Positions 31,749 through 40,201 of a DNA stretch of 43,300 bases are shown piece by piece. This stretch comes from Solirubrobacterales bacterium. GTDB taxonomy: Bacteria; Actinomycetota; Thermoleophilia; Solirubrobacterales; 70-9. The position numbers and the translations under genes were made by a program. Below the pieces are notes generated by a model. It saw only the letters and a list, made by a program, of their open reading frames with translations. It was not told the DNA's origin and searched no databases. The stretch covers positions 1 through 43,300 of the forward strand of contig JAOPZF010000102.1 in the NCBI GenBank assembly GCA_025964255.1, given 5' to 3'. The stretch's first letter is position 1. The number at the start of each line of letters is the position of its first letter.

Positions 31749-32462
31749 CTACTGGTCGAGGTTTTCCCGACGCGGCGGCCGCCCGCCCTCGGGATGCTCC
31801 GGATCGTTCTCGAGCGGCGGTTCGCTGGTGCTCTCCGCGCCCGTCGCCGGATGCGGCTCCTCGCCGAAAGGGGCGCCGTCGGGATCGGCCGGGTCGCGAG
31901 GGTCCGGCCGCGTCTCGAAGGGGTCCGGGTACTCCGTCTCATCCGGCTCGCCGACCGGGTTGTTGAGCGCCTGATGCGGACCTTTGTCGTGCGAGCGGTT
32001 CCCGGGTTCGCTGTCGGGTTTCGATTTCTCGGCAGCGGGTTTCGGTTTCGGCGCCGCTTTCGGTTTCGCCGGTTTGCCGTCGTCCGCTTTCGGTTTCGCC
32101 GGTTTGGCTTTGGCGGTGTCCGGTTTCGGCGCCAGTTTCGGTTTCGGCGCCGGTTTCGGTTTCGCCGCGGCTTTTGGTTTCGGTTTGGCCGCTTTGGGTT
32201 TGGCGGGTTTCGGTTTCGGCGGCGCTTTCTCTTTCGCGATCGGGACGACCTTGGCGTCCGCTTCGGCGCCGGTCAGGTCGGCAGCGCCAGACGCGCGGCT
32301 GTCCTTCGCCCCGTCATCCTCCCCGCCATGCCCGAGCACCCGCTTGGCGACCATGCCACCAACCGCGAGCGCCGCGCCCGCCCCAGCCGCGGCGACCACC
32401 CGCGCCCGTTTCGTCATTCTGCCGATCAGGCTCTTTCCGGGAATGTCAGGGAGGTTCGGCAC
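31749..32462 (-). CDS. Lys/Pro/Ala-rich membrane-anchored protein
   Basis: 237 residues. One hydrophobic helix (about 22-43, 'ARVVAAAGAGAALAVGGMVA') follows a basic N terminus. Residues 75-150 are a PKPA/KPK low-complexity stretch like histone H1 tails, which could bind DNA or acidic polymers. The C-terminal 80 residues are acidic and proline-rich, with 'GPHQALNNPVGEPDETEYPD', a motif I have seen in other actinobacterial proteins of this design. No enzyme domain is present. The plus-strand frames over it are repeat artefacts. The function is unknown; the basic-then-acidic layout is striking. Confidence 0.75.
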   Translation of the reverse strand: MPNLPDIPGKSLIGRMTKRARVVAAAGAGAALAVGGMVAKRVLGHGGEDDGAKDSRASGAADLTGAEADAKVVPIAKEKAPPKPKPAKPKAAKPKPKAAAKPKPAPKPKLAPKPDTAKAKPAKPKADDGKPAKPKAAPKPKPAAEKSKPDSEPGNRSHDKGPHQALNNPVGEPDETEYPDPFETRPDPRDPADPDGAPFGEEPHPATGAESTSEPPLENDPEHPEGGRPPRRENLDQ

Positions 32463-32513
32463 GCCCCTCTAATGCCCACAAGCGCCGACTTCTAACGCGG
32501 ATAGGCTCGCGCG

Positions 32514-32915
32514 GTGCCGTTCACGCGCAAGAACCTGAAGCGGGACCTCGACGATCTCGGCTCCAACTTCGACGGATCGCCGGATCTCGAGTTCCGCGCC
32601 GCGACCAAAGCGCTCGGCCTCGAGCGGTCCGGACTGACCTACCAGCGAGTGCCGCCCGACTACCGGTTCCCGTACGGCCACACCCATGAGACTCAAGAGG
32701 AGATCTACGTGGTCGTGCGCGGGAGCGGGCGGATGAAGGTCGACGACGAGATCGTCGAGCTCGCCGAATGGGACGCGGTGCGCGTGCCGCCCGGCTCCTG
32801 GCGCGGCTATGAGGCGGGGCCCGACGGCCTCGAGCTCCTCGTCATCGGCGCCCCCAACCTCGGCGACAACCCTCGCGGCGACGTCGAGGGCACCCGCGAC
32901 TGGTGGACCGATTAG
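32514..32915 (+). CDS. Cupin-domain protein
   Basis: 133 residues from a GTG that lies six bases after TAGGCT, so it is probably leaderless. A single cupin_2 barrel is visible: motif 1 'PYGHTHETQEEIYVVVRGSG' (G-x-H-x-H-x4-E-x5-G-type metal ligands) and motif 2 'AEWDAVRVPPGSWRGYEAG', where the usual His is replaced by Arg. The end 'LLVIGAPNLGDN' is typical of small stand-alone cupins. Such proteins bind a divalent metal and may be isomerases, dioxygenases or sensors; nothing narrows this. Its stop overlaps that of the convergent SpoIIE gene. Confidence 0.88.
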   Translation: MPFTRKNLKRDLDDLGSNFDGSPDLEFRAATKALGLERSGLTYQRVPPDYRFPYGHTHETQEEIYVVVRGSGRMKVDDEIVELAEWDAVRVPPGSWRGYEAGPDGLELLVIGAPNLGDNPRGDVEGTRDWWTD

Positions 32916-34000
32916 GTCGAGCGCAGCACCAGCAGGCAGAGGTCGTCTGGGAGCGGCTGGTCGCCGATGTCGAGGAGGCGGCCTTTCGCGTCGGCGGCGA
33001 AGCGGTCGGCGGGCAGGTGGGCGAACGGGGCGAGGGCGCGGGTGAGGCCCTCGAGGCCGAGCAACGAGCCGCTGAGGCGGAGGTCGGTGGCGCCGTCGGT
33101 GTAGGCGAGGACCCCTCCCTCCCGGCCGAGGCCGAGCTCCACCGTCGACAGCGACAGCGAGCGCTGCACGCCGAGCAGCGAGGTGTGGCCGGTCGGCTCG
33201 ACCTGGGTCAGGGTCGGCAGCCGCAGCGGCGGTGGGTGGCCGGCGATCGCCCCGGTCATCACCGTCCCCGCCTTGTCGAAGTGCATGCAGACGGCGCTCA
33301 CCAGTTCGGCGCCCTCCCCCGCCTGTTCGATCAGCGCGTGGTTGGCGAGGTCGAGGATTTCGACCGGGTCGCCGGTGTTGGCGGCGAAGGTCGCCAGCTG
33401 GGTGCGGACGAAGGTGGCGAGCCGCGCCGCCACCGGGCCGTGGCCGACGACGTCGCCGACGATCGCCACGGTCGAACCGTCCGGCGGGTGGGCGATCAGG
33501 TAGAAGTCGCCGGAGACGCCGTGCATCGAGGGCACGAACGCCGCCGCGACGTCGAGGCCGGCCGACTCCGGCAGCGCCGCCGGGGTCAGGGCGCTGCGGA
33601 TCACCTCGAGATCCTCGGCCGAGTGTTCGAGCGCCAGGACGCGCTCCCGCACCATCCCGACTAGGAAGACGACGAGGCCGAAGGCGACGGCGCGGACCAG
33701 CAGCGTAAAGACGAATTCGTCGACCGGCTGGATCAGGGCGCTGATCCCGTAGAGGCCGAGGCAGAGGACCATCGTGACGATCCCGGCGCGGTAGCCGAAC
33801 CACCAGGTGACGAGGCCGATCGGCGCCGCATAGAAGAAGGCGATGCCGCCGTGGGCGCTGTTGGTGATCGCCAGCCAGAGGCCGAAGATCGCCGCGACCA
33901 TGAGGACGGCCCAGAGTGCACGGACGTAGCTCGGGGACCCAGGCCGCACGGTGCGGGCAGGATAAACGCGCCGCGGTCGCACCGCCAACCGAGAAAGCAC
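32912..34000 (-). CDS. Membrane SpoIIE-family serine phosphatase (PP2C)
   Basis: 362 residues. Four or so membrane helices occupy about residues 26-120, followed by a linker and the SpoIIE domain with metal-site motifs 'GVSGDFYLI', 'IVGDVVGHGPVAARLA', 'GAIAGHPPPLRL' and 'GGVLAYTDGATDLR'. These phosphatases dephosphorylate STAS anti-anti-sigma proteins and so switch on alternative sigma factors. A STAS protein is encoded at 1003-1338, far away but in the same window; a direct link is speculation. The membrane part may sense a signal. The convergent cupin gene overlaps the stop by four bases. Confidence 0.92.
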   Translation of the reverse strand: MLSRLAVRPRRVYPARTVRPGSPSYVRALWAVLMVAAIFGLWLAITNSAHGGIAFFYAAPIGLVTWWFGYRAGIVTMVLCLGLYGISALIQPVDEFVFTLLVRAVAFGLVVFLVGMVRERVLALEHSAEDLEVIRSALTPAALPESAGLDVAAAFVPSMHGVSGDFYLIAHPPDGSTVAIVGDVVGHGPVAARLATFVRTQLATFAANTGDPVEILDLANHALIEQAGEGAELVSAVCMHFDKAGTVMTGAIAGHPPPLRLPTLTQVEPTGHTSLLGVQRSLSLSTVELGLGREGGVLAYTDGATDLRLSGSLLGLEGLTRALAPFAHLPADRFAADAKGRLLDIGDQPLPDDLCLLVLRST

Positions 34001-34170
34001 TAGGTCTCCTTGTCCGTTTTTGCAGGTCGAGCGCGCCTATCCCGCCGGCAGGGCCACGAACTGCACGGCCTCCCTGCGCGGCAACGTCGCCGACGACGAG
34101 GGCACCACCGTCGTCCTCCGCTTCGCCCTCGCCCGCTGACGCCGGGACCCGCGACTACCATCCTTCGGCG

Positions 34171-34638
34171 ATGGGAGAGACGCCGACGATCTACGAGTGG
34201 GCGGGCGGCACCGAGGCCTTCGAGCGCTGGCTGAACCGCTTCTACGACCTGGTCGAAGAGGAGGGCACGCTGGCGCCGCTGTTCGGCGGGACGGTGAGCG
34301 AGGAGCACCGCGCCCATGTGCTCGCCTGGTGGGTCGAGGTGATGGGCGGCCCGGCCGACTACACGGCGAGCCTCGGCGGCTACCCGTCGATGCTGGCGCA
34401 CCACCGCGGCCTCGCGATCACGCCGGCGCAGCGGCGCCTCTTCGTCAACCTGCTGAGCCAGGCCGCCGACGAGGTCGAGCTGCCCGCCGACCCCGAGCTC
34501 CGCGCCGCGCTGATCGGCTACGCCGAGTGGGGCTCACGCCTCGCCGTCCACAACTCGACCCCGGACACCGACGACATCGTCACCGACGCGCCCGTCCCCC
34601 GCTGGGGCTGGGGCGTCGCGCCTCCGTACCAGGGCTGA
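34171..34638 (+). CDS. glbO: Group II truncated haemoglobin
   Basis: 155 residues from ATG 34171. The 2-on-2 globin pattern begins 'TIYEWAGGTEAFERWLNRFY', with 'APLFGG', then 'HVLAWWVEVMGGPADYTASL'. The proximal haem His lies in 'LAHHRGLAITPAQRRLF', and the end 'WGWGVAPPYQG' is the conserved tail of this actinobacterial type. The group binds oxygen or NO and is linked to NO detoxification or oxygen delivery. The frame upstream to 33916 is antisense to the SpoIIE gene and was dropped. It is monocistronic, or shares a transcript with the next gene 70 bp on. Confidence 0.9.
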   Translation: MGETPTIYEWAGGTEAFERWLNRFYDLVEEEGTLAPLFGGTVSEEHRAHVLAWWVEVMGGPADYTASLGGYPSMLAHHRGLAITPAQRRLFVNLLSQAADEVELPADPELRAALIGYAEWGSRLAVHNSTPDTDDIVTDAPVPRWGWGVAPPYQG

Positions 34639-34708
34639 CCCAGTTACGCCGGCGGTGCGCCGGGTACCGATCGATCCTCTGCAATTCGACCGAGAGGAGA
34701 CGATTTCG

Positions 34709-35200
34709 ATGGCCGATCTGACCACGATCGAGGAGAAGCTTGGCGAGGTGACGGGCCTGGCCGCGGCTGCCGTGGACGCGACCAAAAAAGTCGAGGGGAT
34801 GCTCGACGACGACTCCGCCGACCTCGCCGAGGCGCTGCGGAAGATGCGCGAGGAGGCCGAGGAGACGGAGCGGCGCTGCACCAACGTCGCGGGCAACCGT
34901 GACGGCAAGAAGACCGCGATCCTCGACAAGGCCGCCGAAACGAAGAAAGAGGCGAAGGCCTTCATGGACATCTACCTCGACGAGGAGTCCGACGAACTCG
35001 ACGGCTTCGAGTTCCTGACGATGACCGAGGCCGCCGAGGCGGGCCACTGGGCGATCCTCGGCAAGGTGAACGAGAAGGCGGGCGAGGAGGAGATCGGCCA
35101 CCTCGTCGACTGGGCGCTGCCGATCCAGGAACGGCACCTCGAAGAAGTGCGCGAGGGCTCGCTGCAGCTAGCGGCCGCGGAGGATCCCTACGGGGAGTAG
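34709..35200 (+). CDS. Ferritin-like hypothetical protein
   Basis: 163 residues from ATG 34709, preceded by GAGAGGAG. The protein is almost wholly helical and acidic, with 'LTTIEEKLGEVTGLAAAAVD' at the start and a second half, 'MTEAAEAGHWAILGKVNEKA' and 'EEIGHLVDWALPIQERHLEE', that places Glu and His in E-x-x-H spacings like those of ferritin-like four-helix bundles (DUF892-type). Metal binding is therefore possible but unproven. I do not recognise a named family. Related proteins are common in soil actinobacteria and often go with stress genes; the following gene encodes a LigD-like protein. Confidence 0.72.
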   Translation: MADLTTIEEKLGEVTGLAAAAVDATKKVEGMLDDDSADLAEALRKMREEAEETERRCTNVAGNRDGKKTAILDKAAETKKEAKAFMDIYLDEESDELDGFEFLTMTEAAEAGHWAILGKVNEKAGEEEIGHLVDWALPIQERHLEEVREGSLQLAAAEDPYGE

Positions 35201-35238
35201 GGCTTGATCGGCGGCGCGGCGGGGGTCAGGCTCAGGTG

Positions 35239-37275
35239 ATGGCCGGGCTCGGCGACTACGAACGCAAGCGGGACTTCGGCAAGACCGCCGAGCCCGCGCC
35301 GCGCAAGAAGGGGGCGAAGGGGCGCAAAGGTGCGCCCCGCTTCGTCGTCCAGGAACACAGCGCCACCCGCCTGCACTGGGACCTGCGGCTCGAGCACGAC
35401 GGCGTCGGCGTCTCCTGGGCGGTGCCGAACGGGATCCCGCAGGACCCGGCCGAAAACCGCAAAGCCGTCCACACCGAGGACCACCCGCTCGACTACTTCA
35501 GCTTCGAAGGCGAGATCCCGAAGGGCTCCTACGGCGCCGGGACGATGCGGATCTGGGACCAGGGCACTTACGAGGTCGAGAAGTGGCGCGACGACGAGGT
35601 CATCTTCGCCTTCGACGGTGAGCGGCTGCACGGGCGCTACGCGCTCTTCCGCGCGGGCGGGCCGAAGGACTGGATGATCCACCGGATCGACCCGCCTGAA
35701 GGCGAGCGCGATCCCTTCCCGGAGCCGCTGCCGCCGATGCTGGCCAACGACGGCGAGCTACCGCGTTCGACCCGCGGCTGGGCGGCGGAGCTCGCCTGGG
35801 GCGGCGTGCGCGCGATCGCCCGCTGCCGGCCCGGGCGGATCGAGCTGCGCGACGCCGAGCTCGAGGACATCGGGGCCCGCTGGCCCGAGGTCCATCGCCT
35901 CAGCCGCCAGATCGGCGCCCACGACGCGGTCCTCGACGGCGAGCTGGTCGTCTTCGACGCCGACGGGCGACCCGACCAGGAGCGGCTCGCGCGCCGCGAC
36001 AAAGGCGGCTCCGACAGCGCCGTGAGGCGGCGCGCCCGCGAGTACCCGGCGACCTACGTGATCTTCGACCTCCTCTTCCTCGACGGCGAGGACCTCACCG
36101 GCGCTCCTTATAAGGAGCGGCGCGAGCTGCTCGCCGGCCTCGAACTGGAGGGGGACGCGTGGCGGGTCCCGGCGAACGCGACGACGAAGTTCAAGGAGCT
36201 GCTCGCCGCGAGCGCCGGCCAGGGCGTCGAGGGGCTGGTGCTGAAGAAGCAGTCGAGCGCCTACGCGCCGGGGCGGCGTACGGGAGACTGGTTGCTCGTG
36301 CACGCCGACGGCGAGAAGAGGGACGCGAGCGCATCGCTCACCACGAACGCCGAGCCGACGGCGAAGAACAAATACCGCCTCCAGGTCGGCGAGCGCGAGC
36401 TGGCCGTCTCCAACCTCGACAAGGTCCTCTACCCCGCCACCGGCTTCACCAAGGGCGACCTGATCGACGCCTACGCCGACCTCGCCGAGGTCCTCCTCCC
36501 CCACCTCCGCGGCCGCCCGGTGACGCTGAAGCGCTACCCCGACGGGGTCGAGGGGAAATTTTTCTATGAGAAGCGCAGCCCGAAACATCGGCCCGACTGG
36601 GTGCCGACGGCGCGGATCTGGTCCGACAGCCACGGCGGCGAGATCGACTACACCCTGATCGAGGACCTGCCGACCCTCGTCTGGTCCGCCAACCTGGCGA
36701 ACATCGAGCTGCACACGGCGCTGGCCCGGGCCGACGACCAGGACCATCCCGAGTCGCTCGTATTCGACCTCGACCCCGGCGCCCCCGCAGACGTCCTCGA
36801 CTGCGCCGACGTCGCGCTGCGGATCCGCGCGCTCTTCACCCAGCTCGGGCTCGACTGCTACCCGAAGACCTCCGGCTCGAAGGGCATCCACCTGCACGTG
36901 CCGCTGAACGGCACCGCGACCTTCACCGAGTCGCGCCCCTTCGCCAAAGCGCTAGCCGAGACCTTCGAGGCGCGCTTCCCCGACGAGGTGATCTCACGGC
37001 AGACGAGGTCCAAACGGGAGGGCAAGGTGCTGATCGACTGGAGCCAGAACGACCCGCACAAGACGACCGCCTCGGTCTACAGCGTGCGCGCCCGCGAACG
37101 GCCGACGGCCTCGACGCCGGTCGAATGGGAGGAGCTCGAAGCGGCGGTCGAGGCGAAGGACGCAGGCGCCCTCGACTTCACCGTCGACGACCTGCGCGCC
37201 CGCGTCGTCGCCAAAGGCGACCTCTACGCGCCACTCCTCACCCAACGCCAGGAGCTCCCCGACCTCGCAGGCTAG
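35239..37275 (+). CDS. ligD: LigD-type NHEJ protein with degenerate ligase domain
   Basis: 678 residues in the order phosphoesterase (about 1-150, 'HSATRLHWDLRLEHDG'), ligase-like domain (about 165-360) and primase-polymerase (about 375-670, with 'VFDLDPG' metal Asps and 'TSGSKGIHLHVPL'). The ligase part is broken at the active site: the nucleophile motif KxDG reads A186-W-G-G, and motif V 'DWLKxK' reads 'DWLLVH' (350-355). Motif IV is kept ('EGLVLKK'). The OB fold that normally follows is missing; a 30-residue linker leads straight to the polymerase. It should process DNA ends but not seal them. No ku gene is in the window. Confidence 0.93.
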   Translation: MAGLGDYERKRDFGKTAEPAPRKKGAKGRKGAPRFVVQEHSATRLHWDLRLEHDGVGVSWAVPNGIPQDPAENRKAVHTEDHPLDYFSFEGEIPKGSYGAGTMRIWDQGTYEVEKWRDDEVIFAFDGERLHGRYALFRAGGPKDWMIHRIDPPEGERDPFPEPLPPMLANDGELPRSTRGWAAELAWGGVRAIARCRPGRIELRDAELEDIGARWPEVHRLSRQIGAHDAVLDGELVVFDADGRPDQERLARRDKGGSDSAVRRRAREYPATYVIFDLLFLDGEDLTGAPYKERRELLAGLELEGDAWRVPANATTKFKELLAASAGQGVEGLVLKKQSSAYAPGRRTGDWLLVHADGEKRDASASLTTNAEPTAKNKYRLQVGERELAVSNLDKVLYPATGFTKGDLIDAYADLAEVLLPHLRGRPVTLKRYPDGVEGKFFYEKRSPKHRPDWVPTARIWSDSHGGEIDYTLIEDLPTLVWSANLANIELHTALARADDQDHPESLVFDLDPGAPADVLDCADVALRIRALFTQLGLDCYPKTSGSKGIHLHVPLNGTATFTESRPFAKALAETFEARFPDEVISRQTRSKREGKVLIDWSQNDPHKTTASVYSVRARERPTASTPVEWEELEAAVEAKDAGALDFTVDDLRARVVAKGDLYAPLLTQRQELPDLAG

Positions 37276-37335
37276 AGCCCGGTGCGTCGCGTCGGGCGGG
37301 ACGCATCGAAACCCGCCTTACGGGTATCTGCGGAT

Positions 37336-37980
37336 GTGTCGGCCAAAGCGCCCTGCAAGCTGATCGCGCTCTCAGCCGCCTACGGGGCGGGCGGGGATGT
37401 CGTCGGCCCGGCGCTCGCGGGGCGGCTCGGTGTGCCTCTCCTCGACCGGGCGATCCCGATCAAGGTCGCCGAGCAGTTACGGGTAGAGCCCGAGGAGGCC
37501 GCCGCGGTCGAATCTGACGCCCCCGGCTGGCTGGAGCGGATAATGCGCGGCTGGGCCACCGGCGGCACGGGCCTTCAGATCGTGCTGCCCGGTGCCGGCT
37601 TTACGCGCGAAGACTTCCGCCGGGAGACCGAGAAGCTGCTGCGCGTCCAGTGCGAGTCGGGCGGCGGCGTGATGGTCGGCCGCGCCGCCGCGGTCTTCCT
37701 GCGCGACCACCCCGGCGTTCTGCGAGTGCGACTCGACGGCCCGCGCGACGCGCGCCTGCGCCAGGCGATGACGATCGGCGGCGTCGACCAGGAGACCGTG
37801 ACCCGCACTCTCGATCGATTCGACCAAGCCCAAGCCCTCTACGCCCGCGAGCTCTACCGGGCGAACATCGCCGACCCGGCCTACTACCACCTGGTGATCG
37901 ACTCGACCGCCGTCGACCTCGACACCTGCCTGACCTTGATCCTCACCGCCGCCGACGCCGCCATGCCCGCCCCCGGGTGA
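37336..37980 (+). CDS. Cytidylate-kinase-like family protein
   Basis: 214 residues from GTG 37336; a GTG at 37282 would add an 18-residue arm. The nucleotide loop 'LIALSAAYGAGGDVVGPALA' replaces the standard P-loop in the way typical of the PF13189 family, and 'RLGVPLLDRAIPIKVAEQL' and 'GVMVGRAAAVFLRDHPGVLRV' (GRxA..FL) follow. A C-terminal segment, 'YYHLVIDSTAVDLDTCLTLI', also fits. Family members resemble cytidylate kinase, but their true substrate is not known. It is convergent with apt, with 12 bp between the stops. Confidence 0.85.
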   Translation: MSAKAPCKLIALSAAYGAGGDVVGPALAGRLGVPLLDRAIPIKVAEQLRVEPEEAAAVESDAPGWLERIMRGWATGGTGLQIVLPGAGFTREDFRRETEKLLRVQCESGGGVMVGRAAAVFLRDHPGVLRVRLDGPRDARLRQAMTIGGVDQETVTRTLDRFDQAQALYARELYRANIADPAYYHLVIDSTAVDLDTCLTLILTAADAAMPAPG

Positions 37981-37992
37981 CCGGCGCGAAAC

Positions 37993-38538
37993 TCAGTCGT
38001 CGAATGCGATGACGGAGTGGGTCGGGGCGCCGAGGCGGTCACGGCCGGCGAGGGCGGTCAGCTCGACCAGGAAGGCATTGGCGACGACCTCGCCGCCCAA
38101 GCGCTCGACGATCTCGCCAAGCGCGCGGGCGGTGCCGCCGGTCGCGATCAGGTCGTCGTGGACGAGGACGCGGGCGCCGGGCGGTATCGCGTCGGAGTGG
38201 ACGTGGAGCTCGGCGGCGCCGTACTCGAGCTCGTAGGCGGCACGCTCGGTCCTCGCCGGCAGTTTGCCCTCACGTCGCGCCGGAACGAAGCCCGCCCCGA
38301 GCCGCACCGCGAGCGCCGAGCCGAGGATGAAGCCACGCGCCTCGGCACCGATGACGAGGTCGATCGGACCAGCGGACTCGACCTCCGCCGCGAGCAGCTC
38401 GACCGCGCCGGCCAGTGCCGCCGGCTCGGCGAAGAGCGGCGTCACGTCGCGGAAGATGATCCCCGGGCGGGGGAAGTCCGGGATCGAGCGGATCAGCCCC
38501 CGCAACCGCTCAATCCCCAAATCCGCCCCCGCCGCCAT
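37993..38538 (-). CDS. apt: Adenine phosphoribosyltransferase
   Basis: 181 residues, the normal length. 'IRSIPDFPRPGIIFRDVTPL' is the family's N-terminal signature, 'VIGAEARGFILGSALAVRLG' the loop that holds adenine and pyrophosphate, and 'VLVHDDLIATGGTARALGEI' the PRPP-binding motif. The enzyme makes AMP from adenine and PRPP in purine salvage. Its stop and the following hydrolase gene are on the same strand but separated in the order hydrolase then apt by 10 bp, so the two are probably co-transcribed, although no functional link is apparent. Confidence 0.96.
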   Translation of the reverse strand: MAAGADLGIERLRGLIRSIPDFPRPGIIFRDVTPLFAEPAALAGAVELLAAEVESAGPIDLVIGAEARGFILGSALAVRLGAGFVPARREGKLPARTERAAYELEYGAAELHVHSDAIPPGARVLVHDDLIATGGTARALGEIVERLGGEVVANAFLVELTALAGRDRLGAPTHSVIAFDD

Positions 38539-38548
38539 CGGACCTCGC

Positions 38549-39373
38549 TCAGCCCTGCAGGAACGCGAGAAGGTCGGCGTTGATCGTCTCGTGCTCGGTC
38601 GTCGGCATCCCGTGCGGGAAGTCTTTGTAGGTCTTCAGCGTCCCGTTCGGCAGCAGCTCGGCCGACTTCGGGCCGGCAGCCACGTAGGGGACGATCTGGT
38701 CGGCTTCGCTGTGCATCACGAGCACCGGCACCTGGATCTTCTTCAGGTCCTCGGTGAAGTCGGTCTGCGAGAAGGCGACGACGCCGTCGTAGCCGGCCTT
38801 GGCGCCGCCCATCATCCCCTGCCGCCACCAATTCTCGATCACAGCCTCCGAGGTCTTCTCGGGCGCTTTGTTGTAGCCGTAGAACGGGCCCGACGGGAGG
38901 GCGCGGTAGAACTCCGAGCGGTTCTCGGCGAGTTCGGTCTGGAGGCCGTCGAAGACGCTTTTCGGCAGCCCCTCCGGGTTGGCGTCGGTCTGCACCATCA
39001 GCGGCGGCACCGCGCTGATCAGCGCCGCCTTCGACACCCGGTCTTCGCCGTGGCGGGCGATGTAGTGGACGACCTCGCCACCACCGGTCGAGTGGCCGAC
39101 GTGGATCGCGTCGCGCAGGTCGAGGTGCTCGACCACAGCCCGCAGGTCGTCGGCGTAGTGGTCCATGTCGTGACCGTCGCCGACCTGGGTCGAGCGCCCG
39201 TGGCCGCGGCGGTCGGAGGCGACGACCCGGTAGCCCTTATCCAGGAAGAACAGCATCTGGTTGTCCCAGTCGTCGGCGGAGAGCGGCCAACCGTGGCTGA
39301 AGACGATCGGCTGACCCGAGCCCCAGTCCTTGTAATAGATGTCGACCCCGTCCGAGTTGGTGACGAAAGGCAT
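38549..39373 (-). CDS. Alpha/beta hydrolase (non-haem chloroperoxidase type)
   Basis: 274 residues from ATG 39373, which follows AAAAGGAG. The nucleophile elbow is 'GHSTGGGEVV', the acid lies in 'VMHSEADQIVPY' and the His in 'FPHGMPTTEHETIN', completing the triad. 'FSHGWPLSADDWDNQMLFFL' gives the oxyanion-hole region. The pattern is that of cofactor-free haloperoxidases and arylesterases; the natural reaction is probably ester hydrolysis or perhydrolysis. No signal peptide. It is followed by apt ten bases on. Longer frames upstream run through the region before the ribosome site and were dropped. Confidence 0.92.
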   Translation of the reverse strand: MPFVTNSDGVDIYYKDWGSGQPIVFSHGWPLSADDWDNQMLFFLDKGYRVVASDRRGHGRSTQVGDGHDMDHYADDLRAVVEHLDLRDAIHVGHSTGGGEVVHYIARHGEDRVSKAALISAVPPLMVQTDANPEGLPKSVFDGLQTELAENRSEFYRALPSGPFYGYNKAPEKTSEAVIENWWRQGMMGGAKAGYDGVVAFSQTDFTEDLKKIQVPVLVMHSEADQIVPYVAAGPKSAELLPNGTLKTYKDFPHGMPTTEHETINADLLAFLQG

Positions 39374-39566
39374 GGCGAGACTCCTTTTGTAGTCGGTGTG
39401 TCGATCCGGCGCCGCCCGATCCGACTGTAACGGCCACATCGCAGCACCAAGCGGTTTCCGCCCCGCGATCACAAGATCTTCCCCGGCGGGGCGCATCGGC
39501 GGCCGTTGAATGTGTTTCAAGACCCCAACGGCCCGCCAGGGCCCCACCCACCCCAGAAGGAGGGAC

Positions 39567-39944
39567 ATGAAGATCAACACCAGGATCGCCGTGCTGCTCG
39601 GCGTGCTGACGCTGCTCGTGACCCCGACCGCCGCGCTCGCCATCGGGCCGGAATATGAAGTCGAACACGTAGCGCCCGCCCCCGGCGCCGGCGCCTCGCT
39701 GGCGGCGAAGACGAAGGCGTACGGCGTCTACTGCAAGGGCTTCCCGAAGAAGCACGTCAAAGGTCAGAAAATGACCCCGTTCAGCCGCTGCGTCACCTCG
39801 ATGGCGAAGGCCGTCGGTGGCAAGAAGACGGCGAAGAGCGCCTGCACCGGCTTCTCCAAGAAACACGTCAAAGGCAAGACCGGCACCGAATTCTCCCGCT
39901 GCGTGGTCGCCGCCGGCGAAGCGAAGCGCGAAGGCGCCCTCTAG
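39567..39944 (+). CDS. Secreted small protein with two Cys-bearing repeats
   Basis: 125 residues from ATG 39567, preceded by AGAAGGAGGG. A Sec signal (about 1-24, 'IAVLLGVLTLLVTPTAALA') ends in an AxA site. The mature part contains two copies of a 30-residue unit: 'YCKGFPKKHVKGQKMTPFSR' then CV, and 'ACTGFSKKHVKGKTGTEFSR' then CV. Each has two cysteines that could form one disulphide. Proteins of this pattern appear in the Solirubrobacterales as I recall them; their function is unknown. It is basic, so it may bind the cell wall or polyanions. A large hairpin follows 37 bp after the stop. Confidence 0.82.
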   Translation: MKINTRIAVLLGVLTLLVTPTAALAIGPEYEVEHVAPAPGAGASLAAKTKAYGVYCKGFPKKHVKGQKMTPFSRCVTSMAKAVGGKKTAKSACTGFSKKHVKGKTGTEFSRCVVAAGEAKREGAL

Positions 39945-39980
39945 CCGGATTGATCCCACACATCGCAGAAGTAAGGACGA

Positions 39981-40029
39981 GGCCGTCTCGTCCACGGCCC
40001 GGCTGAATGTGGCAGTGGACGAGACGGCC
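39981..40029. terminator. 15-bp perfect hairpin after the secreted-protein gene
   Basis: GGCCGTCTCGTCCAC (39981-39995) pairs exactly with GTGGACGAGACGGCC (40015-40029) around 19 bases. It begins 37 bp after the stop codon at 39944. It has no U-tract, as usual for this kind of genome. A terminator or mRNA-stabilising 3' structure is most likely. Confidence 0.6.
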
Positions 40030-40167
40030 GGAGGGCGGGGATCGCCCGGTGCGTCACAGGTCCGCCACGGAGACCCATGGAACGTCACGGTCCTCCCTGA
40101 CGGATTCAGAAGTTGCAATCACGTGACCATGGTTTAGTTCCCCCATAGGGCCCTAAATCCGTGCAGC

Positions 40168-40201
40168 GCGTTTCGGGACCTCAAAGCAGGGCCTGAAACG
40201 C
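40168..40201. repeat. Inverted repeat in the non-coding region
   Basis: GCGTTTCGGG (40168-40177) pairs with CCTGAAACGC (40192-40201) with one mismatch around 14 bases. It lies in mid-intergenic space, 142 bp from the nearest gene end, so it is not an obvious terminator. It might be part of a small RNA or a protein-binding site. Confidence 0.45.

Noticed and set aside
31794-32495. Plus-strand frames rich in Phe-Arg and Phe-Gly repeats
   Set aside because: They are mirror images of the PKPA codon repeat of the minus-strand gene, not an independent protein.
34023-34138. A plus-strand stretch ending GTTVVLRFALAR before a TGA, like the tail of a HATPase anti-sigma factor, beside the SpoIIE gene
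   Set aside because: Only about a dozen residues look right, there is no start, nucleotide-binding box or ribosome site, and GC-rich frames produce such tails by chance.
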